Shown here piece by piece: positions 8,659 to 15,344 of a stretch of 32,374 nucleotides of DNA. The translations under genes were made by a program, and so were the position numbers. This DNA comes from CAZCCC01 sp964535715. Its GTDB lineage: Bacteria; Patescibacteriota; Patescibacteriia; Buchananbacterales; UBA6539. Within the stretch, counting starts at the first letter, position 1, and the number at the start of each line of letters is the position of its first letter. Below the pieces are notes generated by a model, which searched no databases, was not told where the DNA came from, and saw nothing but the letters and a program-made list of their open reading frames with translations. The DNA is taken from the NCBI GenBank assembly GCA_964535715.1, contig CAZHUO010000016.1:1-32374 (forward strand), in the 5' to 3' direction.

Positions 8659-8952
8659 CTAATCCCAGTCTTTACTCAAGTCTTCCCAATCAGGATTGTC
8701 TGCGTTAATAAAATCGATTTTATTTTTTCTGGAACCCGCTTTTATCTGTTTTTCTCTGGCAATTGCATCGTCAATATAATCGTATTCTTCAAAATAAATT
8801 AGTTTGTTAATATTATATTTACTTGTAAATCCCTTAACTAATTTGTTTTTGTGCTGGCGCACTCTTTCTTCTAAATTATTTGTCACTCCAGTATATAATA
8901 CGGTATTTCCAATATTTGTCATTATATAAACATAATACTGGATGTCTTTCAT
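8659..8952 (-). CDS. Small GIY-YIG endonuclease domain protein
   Basis: A 97-aa single-domain GIY-YIG nuclease of the YhbQ/UPF0213 type. It opens with the YYVYIM strand (the family's first conserved element), then LYTGVTNNLEERVRQH (YTG in place of YIG, followed by the catalytic-region Arg), FTSKYNINKLIYFEEYD and AIAREKQIK with the conserved metal-binding Glu, which is the usual order. The gene is closely bounded by inverted copies of a dispersed repeat (8617-8655 and 8995-9035). A fragment of a second copy of its 5' end remains at 9811-9851. Proteins of this type are often multicopy in small-genome bacteria; whether this one moves itself, acts in repair or is inactive cannot be seen. Confidence 0.88.
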   Translation of the reverse strand: MKDIQYYVYIMTNIGNTVLYTGVTNNLEERVRQHKNKLVKGFTSKYNINKLIYFEEYDYIDDAIAREKQIKAGSRKNKIDFINADNPDWEDLSKDWD

Positions 8953-8953
8953 G

Positions 8954-9035
8954 AAGCGGATCCCTCGGTTCCCTCGGGATGACGCTTCGCGTCAGATTGC
9001 TTCGTCGCTCATTTTATTCGCTCCTCGCAATGACA
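8954..9035. repeat. Dispersed repeat copy A, upstream of GIY-YIG
   Basis: Starts aagcggatccctcggttcc, contains the hairpin TGACGC-TTC-GCGTCA, then GATTGCTTCGTC (8995-9006), and ends CTCGCAATGACA (9024-9035). Its first 53 bp are identical to the copy at 9853-9947. Confidence 0.9.
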
Positions 9036-9045
9036 AAGCAAATTA

Positions 9046-9095
9046 TTAATTTTAACCTTGCTCAATTTCCAGCAACCGGTTATACTTTTTTGTAC
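9046..9095 (-). pseudogene. Remnant of an enolase 3' end
   Basis: Read on the minus strand this stretch gives K-K-Y-N-R-L-L-E-I-E-Q-G-stop. The real enolase ends E-K-Y-N-R-L-L-E-I-E-S-E-L-N-stop at 9955. The match covers the last ten or so codons and stops just below the end of the gene at 9104-9808. It shows that the boundary eno tail-repeat-GIY head was once present twice in full. Confidence 0.75.
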
Positions 9096-9103
9096 AAAAT
9101 ATA

Positions 9104-9808
9104 TTATAAATACTTGGCCAAAAATTCTTCTCTGGTCATTACGGCTTTGTGAACCGGCCTGTCTTCATCTGTAAAATGTTTTTCTTTCATTTCATCACTA
9201 ATTTCTCCAGTAACTCTAAAACCAAATTTCTGCATAGTCTTTGGCGCTTTGGCCACAATCCAAGAAGTTGCACTTATATTTGTTATTTCCTCATTATTTT
9301 TAACAACTTCGGCCAACTTTTTAAATCCATCAATAAGCAAATTCATTTTTTCTTGATTATCCAAAGTCTGTGCCGGGGCTAAATGAATATGAACAGTACC
9401 ATTATTTTCAATTCCATAAGACAATATTTCATTTAACGGAATAAAACCGCCTTCTTTTGCAAATGCTTTTCTTCTTGCCGCCTCAAATTCTTGCGGATTA
9501 TTTTTGGCTAAATCAGTTAATGGCTTAATTAAAAAAATTATTCTTTCAATAAACTCATTGCGATCTTCTATTTTAGAACATTCTTGAAAACCGCCCAGAA
9601 TTTTTTGCACCTCATCTTCGGTAATAACTTCCCGGCTTAAAACATCTGGTTTTAGTACCGATTCAAATTTCCACATTAATTTTTCAACCCTGTCTTCGCC
9701 ATTTTGGACGGAATCAAAAATTTTTTCTAAATCTCTTTCAATTTTTTCACGCATAACCTCTTCAATCTCATTTGCTTGGGGTCTGGGTTCCATTGTTTCT
9801 CTTAACAT
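9104..9808 (-). CDS. Hypothetical protein within a duplicated junction
   Basis: A 234-aa soluble, acidic protein that I do not recognise. Residues 1-125 look all-helical and charged (EIEEVMREKIERDLEKIFDS; DRNEFIERIIFLIKPL). Residues 130-234 look mixed alpha/beta, with VHIHLAPAQTL and ISATSWIVAKAPKTMQKFGFRVTGEI; the latter is faintly reminiscent of the last strands of acyltransferase (GNAT-like) domains, but that is a weak guess. The gene lies exactly between two direct copies of the segment eno tail-repeat-GIY-YIG head, as though inserted at that junction. Start MLRETMEP directly abuts the GIY-YIG remnant; MEPRPQ at 9793 is an alternative. Confidence 0.7.
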   Translation of the reverse strand: MLRETMEPRPQANEIEEVMREKIERDLEKIFDSVQNGEDRVEKLMWKFESVLKPDVLSREVITEDEVQKILGGFQECSKIEDRNEFIERIIFLIKPLTDLAKNNPQEFEAARRKAFAKEGGFIPLNEILSYGIENNGTVHIHLAPAQTLDNQEKMNLLIDGFKKLAEVVKNNEEITNISATSWIVAKAPKTMQKFGFRVTGEISDEMKEKHFTDEDRPVHKAVMTREEFLAKYL

Positions 9809-9810
9809 AA

Positions 9811-9851
9811 CAATATTTCTTCATTATATAATAATATTGGACATCTTTCAT
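9811..9851 (-). pseudogene. Remnant of a GIY-YIG gene 5' end
   Basis: On the minus strand the ATG at 9851 reads M-K-D-V-Q-Y-Y-Y-I-M-K-K-Y. The intact gene at 8952 begins M-K-D-I-Q-Y-Y-V-Y-I-M-T-N. One codon is missing and similarity ends just before the ATG at 9808 of the unknown gene. It lies in the same position relative to the repeat as in the intact copy. Confidence 0.75.
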
Positions 9852-9852
9852 A

Positions 9853-9947
9853 AAGCGGATCCCTCGGTTCCCTCGGGATGACGCTTCGCGTCAGATTGCT
9901 TCGTCCCCCTCGACTCGCTTCGCTCGCTCGGGCTCCTCGCAATGACA
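9853..9947. repeat. Dispersed repeat copy B, downstream of eno
   Basis: The first 53 bp are identical to 8954-9006 and it ends with the same CTCGCAATGACA (9936-9947). The section between is different and longer, containing ctcgactcgcttcgctcgct. It begins right after the enolase stop codon on the transcript. Confidence 0.9.
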
Positions 9948-9954
9948 AAAAAAA

Positions 9955-11223
9955 TTAATTTAATTCACTTTCAATCTCCAAAAGCCGGTTATATTTTTCC
10001 ACTCTTTCGGAACGCGACAAAGAACCTGTCTTGATAAACTCTGAATTAACCGCCACTGCTAAGTCGGCGATAAAAGTATCAGAAGTTTCGCCGGAGCGGT
10101 GGGAAATTGAAGTTTTATAATTGTTATTCTTAGCCAACATTATCGCATCAATTGTTTCCGACAAAGTTCCGATTTGATTCAATTTAATTAAAATGGCATT
10201 ACCAACTTTATTACTAATTCCCTTTTGTAGGCGTTCAGTATTAGTAACAAATAAATCATCCCCAACTAAGCTGACTTTGCGTCCAAGTTTTTTGGTTAAT
10301 ACCGCCCAATTTTGCCAGTCATCTTCGGCCAAGCCGTCTTCAACCGAAATTATGGTATAACTATTAACCCAATTTTCAACTGTCTCAATTATCTGGCTGG
10401 GCGTCAAAAATTTTTGATCGGCTTTAAGGTAATAAGTTTTATTTTTTTTGTTATAGAATTCTGACGCTGCCGCATCGATTGCCAACTTAACATTTACCCC
10501 TGCCTGATAGCCGGCCTTTTTAACCGCTTCCATAATTAAAGTAAAAGCCATTTCATTTCCCGGCAATTTTGGAGCATAGCCACCTTCGTCACCCTTAAGA
10601 ATCGGATAGCCTTTGGCTTTTAAAATACCACCCAGCGTTTGAAAAATTTCAGAACCGCACCTTACACGTTCGGCAAAAGTTTTTTGCAGCGGGACAATCA
10701 TAAATTCCTGAATATCCAAGCTCCAGTCGGCATGGGCGCCGCCATTTAAAATATTCATTGTCGGCAATGGCATTTTAAAGCCGGTTAGCTTAAGATTATA
10801 AGCTGAGCGGATATATTGATAAAGGGGCATTTTAGACGCTTTAGCAGCAACATCAGTCAAGGCTAAAGATACCGCTAAAATAGCATTTGCTCCAAGTTTT
10901 GATTTGTTTTTTGTGCCGTCAAGAGAAATCATCAATTCATCCAGCTTTCTTTGCTGAAAAGGCAATTTTCCAATCAGCTTTTGAGCAATAATTGTATTGA
11001 CATTTCTTATCGCATTTGAAACACCTTTTCCGCCATATCGCTTTTTATCTCCGTCGCGAAGTTCCAGCGCTTCATGCGTTCCAGTTGAAGCACCGGACGG
11101 AACAGACGAAACACCGGTCAAACCATTTCTAAGTGTAATTTTTACCCTAATTGTCGGGTTGCCACGGGAATCCAAAATTTCCAGTGCTTTAATTTGCTTA
11201 ATTTTGTTTTTTCCTCCAAACAT
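9955..11223 (-). CDS. eno: Enolase
   Basis: Converts 2-phosphoglycerate to phosphoenolpyruvate with Mg(II) in the cytosol. At 422 aa it is normal length. Visible: ALEILDSRGNPT at the N-terminus; VPSGASTGTHEALELRD (flexible catalytic loop with Ser-Gly-Ala-Ser); KGDEGGYAP; SVEDGLAEDDW (metal-binding region); GDDLFVTN (Asp ligand); LIKLNQIGTLSET with catalytic Lys; and SHRSGETSDTFIADLAVA. It ends LLEIESELN. No strong Shine-Dalgarno precedes it; the 103-nt spacer upstream carries a dispersed repeat that could fold in the mRNA. A fragment of its 3' end is duplicated at 9046-9095. Confidence 0.97.
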   Translation of the reverse strand: MFGGKNKIKQIKALEILDSRGNPTIRVKITLRNGLTGVSSVPSGASTGTHEALELRDGDKKRYGGKGVSNAIRNVNTIIAQKLIGKLPFQQRKLDELMISLDGTKNKSKLGANAILAVSLALTDVAAKASKMPLYQYIRSAYNLKLTGFKMPLPTMNILNGGAHADWSLDIQEFMIVPLQKTFAERVRCGSEIFQTLGGILKAKGYPILKGDEGGYAPKLPGNEMAFTLIMEAVKKAGYQAGVNVKLAIDAAASEFYNKKNKTYYLKADQKFLTPSQIIETVENWVNSYTIISVEDGLAEDDWQNWAVLTKKLGRKVSLVGDDLFVTNTERLQKGISNKVGNAILIKLNQIGTLSETIDAIMLAKNNNYKTSISHRSGETSDTFIADLAVAVNSEFIKTGSLSRSERVEKYNRLLEIESELN

Positions 11224-11244
11224 ACTTTATTAATTTTTAAATTC

Positions 11245-11304
11245 TGCACCAAAGGCGCATCCTAAGCCACATCCCTCCATAGACGGACAAGCGCCTCTAG
11301 CACA
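11245..11304 (-). repeat. Dispersed ~58-bp repeat with RNA hairpin before eno
   Basis: On the transcript strand 11304-11291 (TGTGCTAGAGGCGC) pairs with 11258-11245 (GCGCCTTTGGTGCA) over 14 positions, several of them G-U, which favours an RNA structure on this strand. A related sequence lies in opposite orientation at 27081-27138, sharing the words ggcgcttgtccg, ctatgg and tggtgca. Within this copy an ATG at 11279 opens a 16-codon Cys-containing frame ending just before eno; the other copy does not keep that frame. Confidence 0.65.
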
Positions 11305-11326
11305 AAATTTGAAATTAGAATTTATA

Positions 11327-12112
11327 TTATAATACTTCGTAAGTCACCATGACATTAACTATCACTTCTTGGCTACCCGGCTCAACTGTTGGTGCCGGCG
11401 CTGATTCAGCCGCCCCGGCTTCAAGTGCTTTCATCGCATAATCACGGTAAACTGGATATACCGGATTCGAGCTTTCAGCAAACGAAACCAATTTGCCAAG
11501 CTTTACTCCGGCAACTTTTGCCAAAGCTTCGGCCTTTTCCTTGGCGTTGACCAAGGCTTTTTCCCGCGCCTGCTGTTTAATTGTTTCCGGTTCGTCAATA
11601 GTAAAATTAAGCCCACCGACTTGATTGGCGCCAAGCTGGCCGGCTTTGTCGACAATATCTCCAATTTTTTCCAAATTGCGAATCTTTATATTAACAGATT
11701 GACTTATTGTGTAGCCCCTAAGCACTTGCCGATTTTCAGTCCAATCATAGCGAGGATAAATGCTATAATTTGTGGTTTTAATATCTTTAGCTTCAACTCC
11801 CATTTCTTTTAACTGACTAATGATATTATTCATCTTTTCGGTATTTTCCTTCTGGGCGTCAACGACTTTAGGCTTTTGGGTTTCTATTCCCAAAGAAATT
11901 TCAGCAATATCGGGAATAGCGGTGATTTTGCCTTCGCCATCAACGGCAATCGTATAAGTTTGCTTATTTTCCCTCCCGATATAATCATGCTTTTTGATTT
12001 CATTCCAAGTCAAAACGGAAATGAAAACTACCAGGAATAATGTTAATACTGCACCAAGGATTTTCCAAACAGGTATACCCTGGCAGCAGTAATTGTTTTT
12101 TTCGTTTTCCAT
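11327..12112 (-). CDS. SIMPL-domain (DUF541) protein, membrane-anchored
   Basis: A 261-aa protein. A short Cys-containing cytoplasmic head is followed by one membrane helix (WKILGAVLTLFLVVFISVL, residues 16-35). The rest is a SIMPL/DUF541 domain of the BP26/YggE type: ITAIPDIAEISLGIETQ near residue 65, repeated amphipathic helix MNNIISQLKEMGVEAKDIKT, YSIYPRYDW, GYTISQSVNIKIRNL, and the long helix QAREKALVNAKEKAEALAKVAGVKLG. The domain is expected outside the membrane. Members are linked to envelope stress and form ring-like oligomers in some bacteria, but a defined activity is unknown. It sits between a lipoprotein and eno on the same strand. Confidence 0.88.
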   Translation of the reverse strand: MENEKNNYCCQGIPVWKILGAVLTLFLVVFISVLTWNEIKKHDYIGRENKQTYTIAVDGEGKITAIPDIAEISLGIETQKPKVVDAQKENTEKMNNIISQLKEMGVEAKDIKTTNYSIYPRYDWTENRQVLRGYTISQSVNIKIRNLEKIGDIVDKAGQLGANQVGGLNFTIDEPETIKQQAREKALVNAKEKAEALAKVAGVKLGKLVSFAESSNPVYPVYRDYAMKALEAGAAESAPAPTVEPGSQEVIVNVMVTYEVL

Positions 12113-12200
12113 AAGTTTGAATATTAAAAGTTAAAAAAATTAAAATAATAAAAGCAAGTGAAAAATAAATATTTGATTTTTAAGCTATATTATTTATTTT

Positions 12201-12863
12201 TTATAAACAACCCTCGTCCTTTGTCAGTTGACCTTTTAAAACATCAACTTTGCACTGCAAAAAGCATTGCCCGCCGGTATTAATTAAATCTGAAGCCCAA
12301 AAAAGACCACCATATTCTAAGCCGGAACTACCGGGAAAAAAATGATCATATAATTCTAAAGTGACCTTTCCAACTTTTAAGCAGTCTAAATCCTCCTTTA
12401 TAATTTTTTCAGCAGAAATTTTATCAATCTTTATTTCATAGGCTTCTAGGGGGCCTTGGTAACTCGTAATTTCTAATTGATTACTGTTTAAATTACGAAA
12501 AAATTTAAAGTAACATTTATTATTAAGCCTGCAGGGTGTGTAATCCCCAATCTTATACTCAAAATTTAAAATGATCTCTTGATTTTGGCTGCCGTCTTCC
12601 TCTTTCCAGCCGATATTACCAAATGTTGGCTCAGTATATATTATATGGCTATTTAAATACTCTTCCGATATACAACTAGCTAACCACTCTTTAGCGCAGG
12701 TAAGAGGATCATTATTTTCACATATCGTTTTTTCTTGGCAGGTGATAATTGGATTAGTCTGATTTCCCTGATTTATATTCTGATTTTTGACCGGCAATTG
12801 AGCCGTACAACCAACTAAAAAAATAGTTAGGCAAGTAATGGCAAAAAATAATTGTTTTTTCAT
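12201..12863 (-). CDS. Cys-rich lipoprotein of unknown function
   Basis: A 220-aa protein with a lipoprotein signal (KKQLFFAITCLTIFLVGC; lipobox LVGC, lipidated Cys19). The mature part has about ten further Cys, mostly in pairs (CQEKTIC; CAKEWLASC; CRLNNKC; CFLQC), which suggests disulfides outside the cell. I recognise no family. Its ATG overlaps the pgk stop by the ATGA arrangement (12860-12863), so it is translationally coupled to pgk although the functions look unrelated. The pair of Cys blocks faintly recalls the lipoprotein at 22440-23063, but I could not align them. Confidence 0.75.
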   Translation of the reverse strand: MKKQLFFAITCLTIFLVGCTAQLPVKNQNINQGNQTNPIITCQEKTICENNDPLTCAKEWLASCISEEYLNSHIIYTEPTFGNIGWKEEDGSQNQEIILNFEYKIGDYTPCRLNNKCYFKFFRNLNSNQLEITSYQGPLEAYEIKIDKISAEKIIKEDLDCLKVGKVTLELYDHFFPGSSGLEYGGLFWASDLINTGGQCFLQCKVDVLKGQLTKDEGCL

Positions 12864-14101
12864 ATATTTTTTACTTTTTTTATTACAGCTTTTAAAGCCG
12901 GTAATTCTTTGCCGCCCAGAAATTCTAGGCTAGCTCCGCCGCCGGTTGAGACGTGGGTAATTTTGCCTTCTAGACCATATTTTGAAACAACCATCTCAGT
13001 ATCACCGCCGCCTACTATGCTAATTGCTTTTGACCTGCCGATTGCTTCAGCTATTTTTTTTGTTCCAAAAGCGAATTTATTAAGCTCAAAAACTCCCATT
13101 GGACCATTCCAAAATATGGTTTTGGCTTTTTTTATCTCTACCAAATAATTGGCAATAGTTTTTGGCCCAATGTCCAAAAACAACCAATTCGTATTTATTT
13201 TTTCCTTATCTTCAAAATCAATATGCTCAACCAAAGCATTCTCGTTAATTTTATTTCCCGCAAGCAAATCAATTGGCAAAATAATTTTATCTTTATTCCT
13301 TTTATATTGCTTGCCGGCAAATTTGATAAAATTAATTTTTTTGCGCTTGGCTTTATCAACAAAGACATCTTCTACATATGATCTGCCGATTTTTACGCCA
13401 GTTGCTTTCAAAAAAACATTAGCCACCCCGCCTCCAATTAAAACCTTATCCGCTTTTTTAATAAGATGTTCAAGTGTGGCGACTTTATCGGAAATCTTTG
13501 CCCCGCCCAAGATTATCACTAAAGGCTTTTTCGGATTTTTGCTTATTTTATTTAAAGCATTAATTTCTTTTTCCAGTAAAAATCCGGCATATGTCGGAAC
13601 CAGCTTGGTAATTTCGGTTGTTGAGGAATGGATTCGGTGCGACTGGGCAAAAGCGTCAAAAACAATTAGGTCAATCCCTTGGACAAGCAGTGCGGCAAAC
13701 ATTTTGCTTGCTTCTTCTTCCTGATGGTAAAATCTTACGTTTTCCAGCATTATAATTCCACCGGGTTTAAGATTTTGAATTTCCACTACCACCTTAGGGC
13801 CAATGCAGTCATCCAGCTTTTTTACCGGCTTTTTTATTAGTTCCGATAAAGCCTTAGCCACCGGATCCATTTTGTATTTTTCAACGACTTTTCCGCCCGG
13901 GCGCTTAAGCCAGGATAAAATTACAACTTTGCACTTGTTTTTCAAAAGATAATTCAATGTCGGCAAAGTTTCAACTATACGCCTATTGTCGGCAACAACC
14001 CAATCTTTACCTTTTTGTTTCAAAGGAATATCATAAGCCACCCGAAATAAAACGGTTTTGTTTTTTAAATTTTTTGCTTCCCTAATTGATTTCAGTTTCA
14101 T
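12860..14101 (-). CDS. pgk: Phosphoglycerate kinase, divergent substrate motifs
   Basis: Transfers phosphate from 1,3-bisphosphoglycerate to ADP in the cytosol. At 413 aa it is normal. The C-terminal nucleotide domain is standard: LGGAKISDKV, GGGVANVFLKATG, WNGPMGVFELNKFAFGT, SIVGGGDTEMV and VSTGGGASLEFL. The N-terminal 3-phosphoglycerate side is altered: the usual RVDxNVPL reads RVAYDIPL near residue 21 (Asp to Ala, Asn to Asp), and the usual SHLGRP reads SWLKRP near residue 64 (His to Trp). NRRIVETLP keeps the conserved Arg, and LENVRFY and DAFAQSHRIHSST are present. Start MKLKSIREAKN overlaps the methyltransferase stop by 20 nt. Confidence 0.95.
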   Translation of the reverse strand: MKLKSIREAKNLKNKTVLFRVAYDIPLKQKGKDWVVADNRRIVETLPTLNYLLKNKCKVVILSWLKRPGGKVVEKYKMDPVAKALSELIKKPVKKLDDCIGPKVVVEIQNLKPGGIIMLENVRFYHQEEEASKMFAALLVQGIDLIVFDAFAQSHRIHSSTTEITKLVPTYAGFLLEKEINALNKISKNPKKPLVIILGGAKISDKVATLEHLIKKADKVLIGGGVANVFLKATGVKIGRSYVEDVFVDKAKRKKINFIKFAGKQYKRNKDKIILPIDLLAGNKINENALVEHIDFEDKEKINTNWLFLDIGPKTIANYLVEIKKAKTIFWNGPMGVFELNKFAFGTKKIAEAIGRSKAISIVGGGDTEMVVSKYGLEGKITHVSTGGGASLEFLGGKELPALKAVIKKVKNI

Positions 14102-14891
14102 TTTCTTTCTTTGGTTTTTTTGTTATTTTAACTATAATATGGGTTTTATTTTTTTCAACAAAAAAAGGCTCAACTTCCGTTTCAAATCCTAATTTTTTCA
14201 GTTTTTCCTGTATTTGACTATCCATAAAAACAAAATCGCGGGCGGTTTCTTTTAACGACAGCCTGCTTAGGTTAAAAAGTTCCCTATTTTTAGAACTTTC
14301 AAATCCTTTTTCTGTCATGCCACTTTCTGAATTATAAACACTGGTAAGGATCAGCGAGCCTCCTGGCTTTAAGGCTGACATAACACCCGTTAGAAACTCG
14401 TCTTCTTCATTTTCATCGCGAAGATAGTCAGTTGCATGAGCGGCAACTGCCAGATCAACTGAATTTTCAGCAATCGGCAAAGCATTCATATTACCTCTTA
14501 CCGGCAAAACTTTTTCTTTATATTTTGCAATATCCGGATCCTTAATCAATAAATCAAGCATGTGTTGGGCTTTATCTAAAGTAATCAATGTTTTAACCGC
14601 CGGCAGAATTTCTTTTTCCAAATCTCCGCCCGGACCGCAGCCGATATCCAAAACAGTTTTACCTTCAAGCTTTCTTCTTGCCAAATCAACAACTAGTTTT
14701 CCTTTATCTTCCACACTTGCCAAATAATCCTTATTTTTATCAACCTCCCCTATTACTGACAAAATTCTATACAAATTTCCCCTCATTCGTTCGGCTTCCG
14801 GACTTTCATCATTTTTATAAGCTTTTGCTATTTCCGGATCATCCCAGCCGGTTTTATAAAAAACCCGCTCGCTGAATTCCTTTTTATCCAT
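14082..14891 (-). CDS. Class I SAM-dependent methyltransferase
   Basis: A 269-aa Rossmann-fold methyltransferase. The SAM-binding motif I is TVLDIGCGPGGDLEKE near residue 80; motif II region ITLDKAQHMLDLL; then VRGNMNALPIAENSVDLAVAAHATDYL (post-I and motif IV area) and LKPGGSLILTSVYN. The N-terminus (RVFYKTGWDDPEIAKAYKND) gives no substrate hint. It overlaps pgk by 20 nt and is the first gene of the unit, so it is translated with pgk. It could modify a small molecule, lipid or protein; sequence alone does not say. An extended -10 promoter precedes it. Confidence 0.88.
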   Translation of the reverse strand: MDKKEFSERVFYKTGWDDPEIAKAYKNDESPEAERMRGNLYRILSVIGEVDKNKDYLASVEDKGKLVVDLARRKLEGKTVLDIGCGPGGDLEKEILPAVKTLITLDKAQHMLDLLIKDPDIAKYKEKVLPVRGNMNALPIAENSVDLAVAAHATDYLRDENEEDEFLTGVMSALKPGGSLILTSVYNSESGMTEKGFESSKNRELFNLSRLSLKETARDFVFMDSQIQEKLKKLGFETEVEPFFVEKNKTHIIVKITKKPKKENETEIN

Positions 14892-14925
14892 AATATTTAA
14901 ATATTTTTATTAATATAATGATAAT

Positions 14926-14934
14926 ATTATAACA
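14926..14934 (-). promoter_or_regulatory. Extended -10 promoter of methyltransferase-pgk
   Basis: TGT-TATAAT on the minus strand, an extended -10 (TGnTATAAT), about 34 nt before the start codon. The surrounding word ttttgtgttataat is identical to that in front of the hydrogenase beta gene. No good -35 is visible. Confidence 0.6.
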
Positions 14935-15013
14935 CAAAATATTAAAAAAGAAAACAAAAAAACAATTCTGGATTTATGCTTCTTTGCTTTCTTGTTTTTT
15001 TGCTTAATTATTA

Positions 15014-15268
15014 TTAATCTCCTTCAATTTCCACCAATTTCCAAATATTGCCCGAAACTTTTTTAATAATAACCAAAGCGCCTTTTGCCGGCGTATGTTC
15101 GGCCAATAGCTTTAAATTAAAAACTAAGTTCTCTGGATTTATTTCCTGACCATGCTCAACAACGCTGCCAAGCTCAATTACAATCTTTTTGACTTTGAAC
15201 AGTTTATTTTCATTGGCTTTTTCCAAAACCAGCTTTAATATTTGATCGGCGGCGTGTAGGTCATGCAT
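15014..15268 (-). CDS. hypA: HypA-like nickel chaperone lacking the zinc ribbon
   Basis: An 84-aa protein related to HypA, which delivers Ni(II) to NiFe hydrogenase. It keeps the N-terminal nickel site (MHDLHAADQI, equivalent to MHE in most HypA) and the core VKKIVIELGSVVEHGQEINPENLVFNLKLLAEHTPAKGALV. Typical HypA is about 113-118 aa and carries a zinc ribbon with two CxxC pairs; here there is no Cys at all, and the chain passes from IIKKVSGN straight to WKLVEIEGD, which matches the normal last strand. The frame is intact with its own stop, so this looks like a clean loss of the ribbon. It follows the catalytic subunit gene. Confidence 0.8.
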   Translation of the reverse strand: MHDLHAADQILKLVLEKANENKLFKVKKIVIELGSVVEHGQEINPENLVFNLKLLAEHTPAKGALVIIKKVSGNIWKLVEIEGD

Positions 15269-15272
15269 AATA

Positions 15273-15339
15273 TAAGAAATAAGAATTAAGAGATAAGAAA
15301 TAAGTTTGCTTAATCTTACTTATTTCTTATTCCTTATTC
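15273..15339. repeat. Inverted repeat between hydA and hypA
   Basis: The left arm around 15282-15303 (gagataagaaataag) pairs with the right arm 15315-15339 (cttatttcttattccttattc) over about 20 bp with small bulges. It occupies nearly the whole 76-nt spacer and could form an mRNA hairpin between the two genes. Confidence 0.65.
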
Positions 15340-15344
15340 CTGGG

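Noticed and set aside
11231..11281. 16-codon Cys-containing frame just before eno (ATG at 11279)
   Set aside because: It lies within a dispersed repeat whose other copy does not keep the frame, and there is no ribosome-binding site; kept only as a remark in the repeat finding.
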